64,000 nucleotides of DNA, from NCBI GenBank assembly GCA_016934395.1, contig JAFGSZ010000036.1, positions 101,526 to 165,525 of the forward strand, written 5' to 3'. The notes under the pieces are model-generated. The model searched no databases. It had not been told where the DNA came from and saw nothing but the letters and a program-made list of their open reading frames with translations. The DNA is from Bacteroidales bacterium. Lineage in GTDB: Bacteria; Bacteroidota; Bacteroidia; Bacteroidales; UBA10428. Shown here in pieces: positions 18,775 through 28,504 of the stretch; the first letter of the stretch is position 1, and every line of letters starts with the position of its first letter. The position numbers and the translations under genes were made by a program.

Positions 18775-20058
18775 TTAAAAATTCCAATAATTATATGAAT
18801 TGATTAAAGTCTGCCTTTCCATTTCCAGCATCAGCAACTCCTGTTTTTTTAAGGCCATATCTTTGAATAAATTTTTGAGATCCATAACAGATATTTCCCC
18901 CAAAGAGAGTTCTGCTTGATAGGTACTGATTAACACATCATACTGTTTTATCTGATCCTTTGTTAAAGCTTCTCTTTGTTCGAGAGATAAAATTTGATTT
19001 ACAATTTTTTGTTTCTGAATATCCGTTTGTTTTATAAAATATTGCTTTTCAAAATCAAGGGTATTCAGTTCAATAGTAGTTTTTTGCTGTTGAAGTTCCC
19101 GCTGATGGCCATCAAAAATAGTCCAGCTTAAGGAGAGGCCCGTGCTAAATCCAAGCCGGTTAAACTTTGGCAGGTAAACGGCATTTAAACCGGCATTAGT
19201 AAACCAAAATAATTGGGGCCTGTATTTTTGTTCGTAAATGGATTGTTCAGCCAACAGGTTTAAACTATCGAGATTATATGACAGTAGAAATTTCGAAGTA
19301 ACTGGTGTTTCGGGGATTAATTCAAAATTATTTTTCTGAATATCAACCAGAGTAGTATCGTTGATTCCACAAATAAGGTTTAAATCATACAGGTTATTTT
19401 TGTAACCAGCCTGAGCGGTTTTATATTCTGTTTCAAGGTTACTTCTTTCTATTTGTAAAAGCATCAGATCCCTTTGTTTATAAAGTGCATGTTCAACCAG
19501 CTTTTTTAAAACAATGGATTGGTCATCAATTTGATTTAAAAGAGACAGATTGTTTTGGGCCTGTGTTTTTGCTATCAGGCATAGAATATACTGATAGCCT
19601 ACGAGTTGTTCGAGCTCATGAATTGTAAGCGTAATGTTGTTATTATTTATCTCTTGCGAAATGCCGGCTTTATTTGAGTATTTCCGGAATACAGAATTAT
19701 TGAGCAGAGGCTGCTGTATTAAAATTCCTGCCTGATATTGCCCGCCATCTGTAGAAGCCAGGTCATATCCTGTGTAATTTTTTGCTTCATTAGACACCCA
19801 TTCAAAACGGTTTGAACTGTTGTTATGCGAAACAATGGGTGCAAATAAAATGTTGCCTTCCAGGCTGACTTCAGGTTTTGACAGCACACTTTTGACCTGT
19901 TTCAGATCAAGAGAGATAATTTCATTATCATTGGTCTTTTGGTGTATTAGCGGACTGTTGTTTTTTGCTTGTTCGAGATAATAATTTAAATCACGGATTT
20001 GCGCATGTAATACCGAAGAAAAGAATAAAATCAACAGGTATAAAAAAAGCATTTTCAT
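18775..20058 (-). CDS. TolC-family outer-membrane efflux protein
   Basis: ORF 18775..20145, likely start MKMLFLYLLILFFSSVLHAQ at 20058; heptad-rich alpha-barrel, genomic position with RND and MFP genes. Confidence 0.85.
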   Translation of the reverse strand: MKMLFLYLLILFFSSVLHAQIRDLNYYLEQAKNNSPLIHQKTNDNEIISLDLKQVKSVLSKPEVSLEGNILFAPIVSHNNSSNRFEWVSNEAKNYTGYDLASTDGGQYQAGILIQQPLLNNSVFRKYSNKAGISQEINNNNITLTIHELEQLVGYQYILCLIAKTQAQNNLSLLNQIDDQSIVLKKLVEHALYKQRDLMLLQIERSNLETEYKTAQAGYKNNLYDLNLICGINDTTLVDIQKNNFELIPETPVTSKFLLSYNLDSLNLLAEQSIYEQKYRPQLFWFTNAGLNAVYLPKFNRLGFSTGLSLSWTIFDGHQRELQQQKTTIELNTLDFEKQYFIKQTDIQKQKIVNQILSLEQREALTKDQIKQYDVLISTYQAELSLGEISVMDLKNLFKDMALKKQELLMLEMERQTLINSYNYWNF

Positions 20059-20069
20059 CTTCTTACCGA

Positions 20070-21311
20070 TTAAATTATTTTGGTGATTGTAAAACAATGC
20101 ATTGAGTTTTTTGTGTAATTTATTTCCAAATTGTGAGTATCGCAAATATTTTTAATAATGGCCAACCCCAAACCATAAGACTTTGATGTTCCTTTTACAA
20201 AACGATTAAAAATGGTTTTATTGGTCAGGGAATTGGATTTGCCGGTGTTACAAATTATTAATTCATGATCACGAATTACCAATTTAATGCTTCCCCCGGT
20301 GTTATTGTGATTAATGGCATTCGAGAGCAAATTGTTCAATAATATATCAGCAAGCTGATTGTTTATCAATAGCGCAAAATCCTGTTCGAAAATAAGTTCA
20401 ACAGTTAGTTTTTTTGATTCAAAAAGCGGTGTTAACTCTTGTATTTTGATATCAACCAGATCTTTAAATGAAATATTCTTATCTGCTTTAAATTGTTTAT
20501 TTTCAATTTTAGCAAGTAAAATAAGACTCTGATTTAGTATTGACAACCGCTTAAGGGCATTAATAGATGTCAGCACTTTTTTAAAAGTCTCTTGGTTTAA
20601 ATCTTGTTGTAGTACTTCTTCCAAATTAAGCAAAGTAACAGCCAGAGGTGTTTGAATTTCGTGCGAGGCATTTTCTGTAAATTCCTTTAGAGAAAGGTAA
20701 TCTGTTTTTAATTTTTCGGTGAGGATTTCTATTACTTTATTCAAACGGTCAAACTCATCAATATCTGATTCTAATAGCGTTATTTTTTTCTTTTCGTTAA
20801 AATTGAAGTGTTCTATAGTAAACAAATTCTGTTCAAAATTTGCCCATATGGTTTTATTCATTTTTTTACTAATAAAAAATGAAATTCCAAAAACAATTAA
20901 AAGTATTACGAACAGCGAGAATGCTAAAATGATTACCAGGTCTTCATTTTCAAAAACAGATTGGCGCAGTTTTATGGAATAAAAAGAGCCGTTTACTTTT
21001 ATTTCGTTCGAATACTCGAGGTATGGCTCTAATTCATTTTCTGTGCTATCCTGAATCATAATCTTTCTGAATTCAGGCTCACTAACCCTTAACTCATTTA
21101 TTTTTTTAACTTCCAGAATAGGATAAAGATTAGGCATTTCGTCTGTTTCTGTAATATGTTTAATCAGCAAATTTTCTTTATCAATTAATGATTCCTTTGT
21201 TTCGTTCAGTATAATTTGGTGCAGGGCAAAATATCCGGCTAAAGAGCATACTAATAAGATAGTTGTCAACAGGGAAAGAAAATTGCGGTTTACTTTATCA
21301 AGAAATTTCAT
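20070..21311 (-). CDS. Sensor histidine kinase
   Basis: Two TM segments; H-box 'FTENASHEIQTPLAVTLLNLEE', N-box 'LADILLNNLLSNAINHNN', G-box 'KSYGLGLAIIKNI'. Confidence 0.93.
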   Translation of the reverse strand: MKFLDKVNRNFLSLLTTILLVCSLAGYFALHQIILNETKESLIDKENLLIKHITETDEMPNLYPILEVKKINELRVSEPEFRKIMIQDSTENELEPYLEYSNEIKVNGSFYSIKLRQSVFENEDLVIILAFSLFVILLIVFGISFFISKKMNKTIWANFEQNLFTIEHFNFNEKKKITLLESDIDEFDRLNKVIEILTEKLKTDYLSLKEFTENASHEIQTPLAVTLLNLEEVLQQDLNQETFKKVLTSINALKRLSILNQSLILLAKIENKQFKADKNISFKDLVDIKIQELTPLFESKKLTVELIFEQDFALLINNQLADILLNNLLSNAINHNNTGGSIKLVIRDHELIICNTGKSNSLTNKTIFNRFVKGTSKSYGLGLAIIKNICDTHNLEINYTKNSMHCFTITKII

Positions 21312-21985
21312 AAATCAGAAAATTTATAACCCATCCCATAAATGGTTTTGATATAGTCATTTCCCCCTGCATTTTTGATTTTTTTGCGAATATTATTCAA
21401 GTGTGTGTAAATAAAATCAAAGTTATTTGCCATATCAATATTGTCTGCCCACAAATGTTCTGCAATGGCTTCTTTTGTTAAAACCCTGTTTTTATTAATT
21501 AAGAAAAATAGTAATACATCATATTCTTTAGGGGTGATTATTATTTCGTTACCGTTTACACTGACGGATTTGCCGTCGGTGTTTATGGAGATTTCTTTAA
21601 AATTTAAAATGTTTGTACCGTCAAAATGCCGGCGTCTGAGTAAAGCTTTAATTCTGGAATTCAGTTCAGAGAGTTGAAATGGTTTTGTCATATAATCATC
21701 GGCACCCAAATCAAGTCCAAAAATTTTATCGTCCAGCGAATTTTTTGCAGAGATAATAATCACACCGGCTTTTACCTGAAACTTTTTTATAGTTTTAATC
21801 AAGTCAAGACCACTACCCCCGGGAAGTGTAATATCCAACAGAATAATATCGTACTCATAAATAGATAATTTCTCATCAGCCTTTTGAAAATTGTCTGCAA
21901 GATCACAAATATAATTTTCCTTAATAAGGTAGTTACTTATTGTAATGAGCAAATCAATTTCATCCTCAATGATCAATATTTTCAC
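21308..21985 (-). CDS. OmpR/PhoB-family response regulator
   Basis: MKILIIEDEIDLL, YDIILLDITLPGGSGLDLI, GADDYMTKPFQLSEL, C-terminal winged helix; 4-nt overlap with histidine kinase. Confidence 0.95.
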   Translation of the reverse strand: MKILIIEDEIDLLITISNYLIKENYICDLADNFQKADEKLSIYEYDIILLDITLPGGSGLDLIKTIKKFQVKAGVIIISAKNSLDDKIFGLDLGADDYMTKPFQLSELNSRIKALLRRRHFDGTNILNFKEISINTDGKSVSVNGNEIIITPKEYDVLLFFLINKNRVLTKEAIAEHLWADNIDMANNFDFIYTHLNNIRKKIKNAGGNDYIKTIYGMGYKFSDL

Positions 21986-22201
21986 AAGAAAATATTTAAA
22001 TTAATAAATTGGACTTGTGTAACTTACCATTAAAGATATTTTCATTCTCGTGTGTAAAAAATCTGAAAATATTTTTAATGAACGTTTCATACTACAAATT
22101 AACGGATTAATTCTAAAGGAATTCTAAAGAACAGTAATGGATTCTTTCTCAATAACAAAACAATATTATGTTTAACATGCAGATATTTAAAATATTGTAT
22201 T

Positions 22202-22834
22202 TTAGTTTATTTTCCAGGGGAAGAAAAAGCAGAAAAGGACTGGCTGGTCTAGGCTTATTTTATCGAGGGCGGATTGAGGGCAGGCATCAATACAAATCTC
22301 ACAATTATTAGGGCAGAAATTTTTTGTCTTTTCATCAGATTCCAGTTTTGCATTGGTTATTACTCCGCCTAACCAGAGCCTGTTTCCGAATTTTTTATTA
22401 ATTAATAAGGTATTTTTCCCGATGCTGCCCAATCCGGCCAGTTCTGCCGAATGCTTCAATGAAAGAATTCCTCTGCCATGTTTTTTTCCCGAATCCCAAA
22501 ATTCGTATGGTTCAGATGATGGAATGGGGACTGATAAATATCCTTTATTTTCAATCTTAAAGGATAGGCGTAATGCCAGGGTATTGATTTCCTGTATAAG
22601 CTAATTTCTAGCCAGGGTGTATGGGGCATTGGATTTAGAAATAAAAGTTCCTTTTGGGAATTGTTTACCAAATATGATAACTGAGCCGGCATTGGGAAGA
22701 ATATCATTTGGATGAAATCCATCCGGGGCATCCTGAAACCTTTCAATTCCGGCAACACCGCATACATCGGCACCCATCCGGTAGGCGGTTTCTTTAATGG
22801 CCCTGTTTCCTATTTTATTTAACGCTTCTTTCAT
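22202..22834 (-). pseudogene. Decayed epoxyqueuosine reductase (QueG)-like iron-sulfur protein
   Basis: Segments 22601..22834 and 22202..22459 are in the same minus-strand frame, separated by one TAG (22601-22603). Read-through gives ...TLARN*LIQEINTLALRLSFKIENKGYLSVPIPSSEPYEFWDSGKKHGRGILSLKHSAELAGLGSIGKNTLL...CPNNCEICIDACPQSALDKISLDQ, then the C-terminal Cys motif is lost. Confidence 0.8.
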
Positions 22835-22908
22835 TTTACTAAAGTTGCATTATAAGAATTGAGCCTGGAAAGAGAAAACACAATATCGATTATATAAAAT
22901 TACATGCA

Positions 22909-24189
22909 TTAATGAAAAAAAATATACCCGATAAAAATTGCTGCAAGTATTCCGGCAGCATCGGCAATCAGGCCACAGGTAACGGTATACCTCGTCTTGC
23001 GAATATTCACTGCGCCAAAATATACAGCCAGGGTATAAAATGTAGTTTCCGTTGAACCCTGGAATATAGAAGAAAGGCGTCCCACAAAAGAATCCGCACC
23101 ATAGGTTTCCATAGCTTCTACCATTAATCCCCGGGCGCCGCTCCCACTCAGCGGTTTCATAAATGCGGTTGGTAATGCGTCTACAAAATCAGTATTCAGG
23201 CCGGTCAATGCAATTAATTTTGCCAGGCCATCGGTTAAAAAATCCATAGTTCCGGATGCCCTGAATACTCCGATAGCCACGAGCATGGCTACCAGGTAGG
23301 GGATAATTTTAACAGCTACGCCAAAACCTTCGCGTGCGCCTTCAATAAACGTTTCATACACGTTTATTTTATTTCTTACTCCAAGAAAAATAAAGGCAAT
23401 TATAAAAGTGAAAAGGATAAAATTTCCTCCAAATCGTGAAATTACTTCGATCTCACTTTGATTTAGGCGGATTAAAAACCAGATGATGCCGGCAATCGCT
23501 AAAGAAAGGCCTCCAAGGTATAACAACACAATCCAGTGCAGCAGGTTAATACGCTGAACAATAGATACAGCAATTAAACCGGCAATAGTTGAAAAAAACG
23601 TGGTAAGCATTAACGGGATAAATACATCACTTGGATTGGCCGCCCCGCTGGCTGCGCGCAAAGCCATAATGCTTACCGGAATAATGGTTAATCCCGATGT
23701 ATTTAGCACCAGGAACATAATTTGGGCATTAGAGGCGGTATCTTTTTTTGTATTTATTTGCTGAAGTTCTTTCATGGCTTTCAGGCCAAGTGGAGTAGCC
23801 GCATTATCCAGACCGAGCATGTTGGCACAAAAATTCATAAGGATGGATCCCATGGCCGGATGGTTATCGGGAATCTCAGGAAATATTTTTTTAAAAAACG
23901 GGGCAACTAGTTTTGATAAACCATTCACGGCCCCTCCTTTTTCACCTATTTTCATAATACCCAGCCAGAGGGTCATTACCCCGATGAGGTATATAGAAAT
24001 CGTAACGCTGGTTTCAGCCATTTTAAATGTACTTTCCACAATATCGGAAAAAACATGTAGATCAGCAGTTCCAAAAATAATGTTCAGGTGTTCGGCAAAA
24101 AAGTCGCGGAAATAATATCCGATAACCCTGAACAATGCTACCAGGAAACCAACAATAAAAAAACCTACCCAGATGTAATTCAGTACCAC
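22909..24189 (-). CDS. Nucleoside-recognition (Gate) domain membrane protein, SpmA/SpmB fusion type
   Basis: Two tandem Gate-like domains: 'VMTLWLGIMKIGEKGGAVNGLSKLVAPFFKKIFPEIPDNHPAMGSILMNFCANMLGLDNAATPLGLKAM' and 'LPTAFMKPLSGSGARGLMVEAM...STETTFYTLAVYFGAV'. Confidence 0.9.
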   Translation of the reverse strand: MVLNYIWVGFFIVGFLVALFRVIGYYFRDFFAEHLNIIFGTADLHVFSDIVESTFKMAETSVTISIYLIGVMTLWLGIMKIGEKGGAVNGLSKLVAPFFKKIFPEIPDNHPAMGSILMNFCANMLGLDNAATPLGLKAMKELQQINTKKDTASNAQIMFLVLNTSGLTIIPVSIMALRAASGAANPSDVFIPLMLTTFFSTIAGLIAVSIVQRINLLHWIVLLYLGGLSLAIAGIIWFLIRLNQSEIEVISRFGGNFILFTFIIAFIFLGVRNKINVYETFIEGAREGFGVAVKIIPYLVAMLVAIGVFRASGTMDFLTDGLAKLIALTGLNTDFVDALPTAFMKPLSGSGARGLMVEAMETYGADSFVGRLSSIFQGSTETTFYTLAVYFGAVNIRKTRYTVTCGLIADAAGILAAIFIGYIFFH

Positions 24190-24237
24190 GGAATAAATGT
24201 TTTATAATAAACAAATATAATGGATTATCTTTATAAT

Positions 24238-24259
24238 GGCGCAAGCGTCCGCTTGTGCC
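24238..24259. repeat. REP-like palindrome GGCGCAAGCG-TC-CGCTTGTGCC
   Basis: 10-bp arms with one mismatch, intergenic between rnr and the SpmAB-like gene. Confidence 0.5.
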
Positions 24260-24282
24260 TTCATTAAATCTTTTAGGCAAAC

Positions 24283-26427
24283 TTAATCAACCAACGCAAA
24301 ATCGAGTTGTTTTTTGGGCAGATTCGCCCTGAGAATTTCCACTTTAACATGATCGCCCAGCTGGTATTTTTTGCGGGTACGTTTACCAATAAGGCAATAA
24401 TTGTCTTCATCGTATTCAAAATAATCGTCCACCAGATCGCGCATAGATACCATTCCTTCGCATTTATTTTCAATAATTTCCACATAAATTCCCCATTCGG
24501 TAACACCTGAAATAATTCCTTCAAATTCCTGACCGATTTTATCTACCATAAATTCCACCTGCTTATACTTTACAGATGCACGTTCTGCATCTGTGGCACG
24601 TAATTCCATTTCGGAAGAATGGCGGCACATTTTTTCATATTTTTTCCTGCTTTTTGATTCTCCTCCGTCCAGGTAATGCGCCAGCAGGCGATGGACAAGA
24701 ATATCAGGATAGCGCCGGATGGGAGAAGTAAAATGGGTATAGTATTTAAAAGCCAGACCGTAATGACCAATATTTTCAGTGGAATATTCTGCCTTAGCCA
24801 TAGACCGCAAGGCAAGATTTTCAATAAGATCCTGTTCTTTTTTGCCTTTTACATCTTTAAGCAGTTTGTTAATAGTATCCGAAATGGCTTTCGGAGAACT
24901 TAAGCTTATTGAATGTCCGAAGCGGGTAATAAAAGTTGAAAAAGATGCCAGTTTCTCAAGACTGGGTTTATCATGAATTCGATACACAAAAGTTTTTTTC
25001 TCGGTTTTATCCTTAGTTCTTCCAATAAGAGAAGCGACTTGTTTGTTGGCCAGCAGCATAAATTCTTCGATTAGTTGATTCGATTCTTTTTGCACTTTAA
25101 AAAATACGCTGAGTGGTTTTCCCTCCTTATCCAGCTCAAATTTCACCTCATCCCGCTCAAAAGCGATAGATCCGTTTTTAAACCGGTTATTACGCAGGAT
25201 TTGGGCCAGTTCATGAAATTTTAATATTTCTTCGCTCAGATCGCCTTTCCCGGTTTCAATAATTTCCTGGGCTTCCTGGTAAGAAAATCTACGGTTTGAA
25301 TAGATAATAGTCCTGCCAAACCATTCATTAATAATATCAGCATTATCATTTAGTTCAAATACAGCAGAAAAACATAATTTTTCTTCGTTTGGGCGTAAGG
25401 AGCATAAATTATTCGATAATTTTTCAGGCAACATGGGGATTACCCGGTCAACAAGATAAATGGAAGTTGCCCGTTCCTGGGCTTCTTCGTCGAGCAGGGT
25501 TTTAGATCTCACATAAAAGCTCACATCGGCAATATGAACGCCAACCTCCCAATTACCATTTGAAAGTTTTTGAATAGAAAGAGCATCGTCAAAATCCTTG
25601 GCATCTTCAGGATCGATGGTAAAAGTCGGGACTTTCCTAAAATCCCTGCGCTTTTGTATTTCTTCTTCGGTAATCGTATCGCTTATATTTTCCGCTTCCT
25701 GTTCAATTTGTTCCGGAAATTTAATTGGCAAACCAAATTCAGCAAGAATGGCATGCATTTCCACATCATTATTTCCCGGTTCACCGAGAACCTCGATGAT
25801 TTCCCCGAAAGGATTTTTTGCATGCATGGGCCAGTCGGTAATTTTAGCAACTACTTTTTGTCCGGTTTTTGCATCTTTTAATTTTTCAAGGGGAATAAAC
25901 AGATCGTAAGGCAACTGGCGGCTTTCTGTGGTGAAAAATGCAAACCGGTCGAAAACCTCTACAATACCTACAAATACATCATGGCTTCTTTCAATAATTT
26001 CCACCACTTCACCCTCAAGGGTATGGCTTTTGCGGTGGGCAAATAAATAGACTTTTACGGTATCTCCATCCAGGGCATGTTTAAGATTTATCTGTGATAC
26101 GAATACGTCTTCTTCAAGGGCATCGGAAACTATATAAGCATATCCGCTTTTGGTAAGATCAACTTTTCCAAGTACAAAACCACCCCCGGATTTTAATTTA
26201 AATTTGCCCGTGTAAACTTCCTGTAAATTTCCTGATTCTTTTAATTCATATAAAACCTCGTTTATTAGTTTTTTCTCATCTGTTTTTTTAATCAGTAACT
26301 GCCGGGCTAACTGTTTATAATTAAAGGTATGTTTAGGGTAGGTGGAAAAAACGCCAAGTATACTATTTTTTAAGGATTGTTTATTAAATCCTCCGGATTT
26401 TTTAAGATTCTTGTTTTTTGGGCACAT
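24283..26427 (-). CDS. rnr: Ribonuclease R
   Basis: ORF 24283..26478; likely start MCPKNKNLKK at 26427; RNB motif 'TIDPEDAKDFDDALSI', 'GHYGLAFKYYTHFTSPIRRYPDILVHRLL', C-terminal S1 domain. Confidence 0.93.
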   Translation of the reverse strand: MCPKNKNLKKSGGFNKQSLKNSILGVFSTYPKHTFNYKQLARQLLIKKTDEKKLINEVLYELKESGNLQEVYTGKFKLKSGGGFVLGKVDLTKSGYAYIVSDALEEDVFVSQINLKHALDGDTVKVYLFAHRKSHTLEGEVVEIIERSHDVFVGIVEVFDRFAFFTTESRQLPYDLFIPLEKLKDAKTGQKVVAKITDWPMHAKNPFGEIIEVLGEPGNNDVEMHAILAEFGLPIKFPEQIEQEAENISDTITEEEIQKRRDFRKVPTFTIDPEDAKDFDDALSIQKLSNGNWEVGVHIADVSFYVRSKTLLDEEAQERATSIYLVDRVIPMLPEKLSNNLCSLRPNEEKLCFSAVFELNDNADIINEWFGRTIIYSNRRFSYQEAQEIIETGKGDLSEEILKFHELAQILRNNRFKNGSIAFERDEVKFELDKEGKPLSVFFKVQKESNQLIEEFMLLANKQVASLIGRTKDKTEKKTFVYRIHDKPSLEKLASFSTFITRFGHSISLSSPKAISDTINKLLKDVKGKKEQDLIENLALRSMAKAEYSTENIGHYGLAFKYYTHFTSPIRRYPDILVHRLLAHYLDGGESKSRKKYEKMCRHSSEMELRATDAERASVKYKQVEFMVDKIGQEFEGIISGVTEWGIYVEIIENKCEGMVSMRDLVDDYFEYDEDNYCLIGKRTRKKYQLGDHVKVEILRANLPKKQLDFALVD

Positions 26428-26751
26428 GTGGCAGAAATACGAATTTACAGAATAATCTAAATAACTAAATGAAAGCAATATTACATATTTATCAAGAGCT
26501 AAAATAGTAAATGGAAGAATATTTGAATTTTAGAGATATAATCTTTTTTAAGCAAAAAAAGCTTAATAATACATGTTGAATAAAAATTCACAAATACTGT
26601 TTTAAAATACAAATTTGAATGTATTCATAATCTTATGCTTAAGGAAGAGTTGAAGAAATATTCTACTATGAAATAAAATTTGAATTTGTTATTGTCATAT
26701 AATTATTATTAATTTTACGCCGGAATTCTTTAATTAAAAAATGTAATTAGG

Positions 26752-26891
26752 AATATACAGTATTTCAATTCCATGGCTCCACGCGGCGTGGATAGAAAAT
26801 TATGCTAATGCTACAACTACTTTACTTCATATCGGGAACCCCCAGCAAACTTTTCGCAGAATTCTATTATTGATATTCATTACTGTATATT
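26752..26891. repeat. About 140-bp element with 11-bp terminal inverted repeats (AATATACAGTA...TACTGTATATT) and internal palindrome TCCACGCGGCGTGGA
   Basis: Terminal arms at 26752-26762 and 26881-26891 are perfect reverse complements; internal 15-bp palindrome at 26778-26792. Confidence 0.45.
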
Positions 26892-26915
26892 TACAGGGCT
26901 ACTAAAAACATAACT

Positions 26916-28472
26916 ATGGATATTAACGGCAAACTTTATAAAACTTTTCTGGATCGGAAGCAGCAATATGAGCTGCAACATGGAGAAATCGCTGAAAAGA
27001 AACAACATTCAAAAGGGAAGCTTACAGCCCGTGAACGAATAGAATTATTATTCGATCCGGATACGTTTGAGGAAATAGATGCATACTCAATCACTTCGAA
27101 AACCGGCAGTGAATTTGGTAAAGTTGTTGATGCTTTTGGTGACGGAGTAATTATCGGACACGGTAAAATCAGCGGACGGTTAGCCTTTACCTATTCCCAG
27201 GATTTTACGGTAATGGGCGGATCTTTAGGATCAGTGCATGCAAAAAAAATCTCAAAAATTCAGGATATGGCCTTGAAGATGGGAGCTCCGATGATCGGGA
27301 TAATAGACTCGGGGGGAGCGCGGATACAGGAAGGTGTTGCAAGTCTGGCTGGATATGCAGGTATATTTCACCGTAATGTAAAATCTTCAGGGGTAATTCC
27401 ACAATTATCTGTGATTATGGGTCCGGCTGCAGGAGGGGCAGTATATTCACCTTCTTTGACCGACTTTGTATTCATGACCAATAAAACGAGCTATATGTTT
27501 GTTACCGGTCCTAATGTGGTGAAAGAAGTGCTTAATGAAGACGTTACTTCCGAAGACCTTGGAGGAGCGCAGGTGCATATGAAAAAAAGCGGAATTGCAC
27601 AGTTTGTATACGAAGATGAGGAAAATACATTCTTTGGTGTAAAAAAATTATTGTCTTATATTCCTTCCAATAATCTTGAAAATCCGCCAATAGTAGATTG
27701 TTGTGATAAGAATGATAAAGAAGAACCCAAATTAAGAGATATTGTTCCCGACGATGCAAATAAGCCCTACGATGTAAAAGAAGTAATCAACCTGATTGTT
27801 GATAAGGGCACTTTTTTTGAAATTGCTGAAAATTTTGCGCAAAATATAGTAGTCGGATTCGCCCGCTTAAGGGGAAAAACATTAGGAATAATTGCCAATC
27901 AGCCTAAAGTGTTGGCAGGTTGCCTGGATATTGACTCATCTGTAAAAGGAGCACGGTTTATTCGATTTTGTGATTCATTTAATATACCCTTACTCACTCT
28001 TGAAGATGTACCGGGCTTTCTACCCGGGATGGATCAGGAACACAACGGAATTATCCGTCATGGGGCAAAGTTATTATATGCCTATAGTGATGCTACCGTT
28101 CCCAAAATAACTGTAATTTTACGGAAATCTTATGGCGGAGCCTATTGTGTAATGAACAGTAAAAATCTTGGAGGTGATTTTAATTTTGCCTGGCCTACGG
28201 CAGAAATTGCAGTTATGGGACCTGAAGGAGCGGTTTCAATCCTGTATAAAAATGAACTGGCAAATTCTAAAGATCCTGATAAGCTGAAAAAAGAACTTGC
28301 AGTGAAATACCGCGAAGAAATTGCGAATCCATACGTGGCAGATGAAAAAGGATATATTGATGAGGTAATTGATCCTGCTATTACAAGAAAAAAGCTTATT
28401 ATTGCATTTGAAGCACTCGAAAATAAACATCTGAATGTTCCTTCTCGAAAACACGGGAACATACCATTGTAA
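26916..28472 (+). CDS. Acyl-CoA carboxylase, carboxyltransferase (beta) subunit
   Basis: KGKLTARERIELLFDPDTFEE, SGGARIQEGVASLAGY, GPAAGGAVYSPSLTDF, PGFLPGMDQEHNGIIRHGAKLLYAY; propionyl/methylmalonyl-CoA carboxyltransferase family. Confidence 0.93.
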   Translation: MDINGKLYKTFLDRKQQYELQHGEIAEKKQHSKGKLTARERIELLFDPDTFEEIDAYSITSKTGSEFGKVVDAFGDGVIIGHGKISGRLAFTYSQDFTVMGGSLGSVHAKKISKIQDMALKMGAPMIGIIDSGGARIQEGVASLAGYAGIFHRNVKSSGVIPQLSVIMGPAAGGAVYSPSLTDFVFMTNKTSYMFVTGPNVVKEVLNEDVTSEDLGGAQVHMKKSGIAQFVYEDEENTFFGVKKLLSYIPSNNLENPPIVDCCDKNDKEEPKLRDIVPDDANKPYDVKEVINLIVDKGTFFEIAENFAQNIVVGFARLRGKTLGIIANQPKVLAGCLDIDSSVKGARFIRFCDSFNIPLLTLEDVPGFLPGMDQEHNGIIRHGAKLLYAYSDATVPKITVILRKSYGGAYCVMNSKNLGGDFNFAWPTAEIAVMGPEGAVSILYKNELANSKDPDKLKKELAVKYREEIANPYVADEKGYIDEVIDPAITRKKLIIAFEALENKHLNVPSRKHGNIPL

Positions 28473-28504
28473 ATTTAAATTTCGATCATTTTACCTGATT
28501 AAGG

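Noticed and set aside
22601-22603. TAG as selenocysteine/pyrrolysine-type recoding
   Set aside because: Not excluded, but the additional loss of the C-terminal Cys motif makes simple pseudogenisation more likely; no pyl genes are in the window.
22456-22773. 105-aa minus-strand ORF across the QueG-like gene
   Set aside because: Out of frame with the conserved QueG-like reading; the homologous reading passes through the TAG in the other frame, so this ORF is fortuitous.
25570-25909. Two overlapping 103-aa plus-strand ORFs inside rnr
   Set aside because: Antisense shadows of the RNase R frame.
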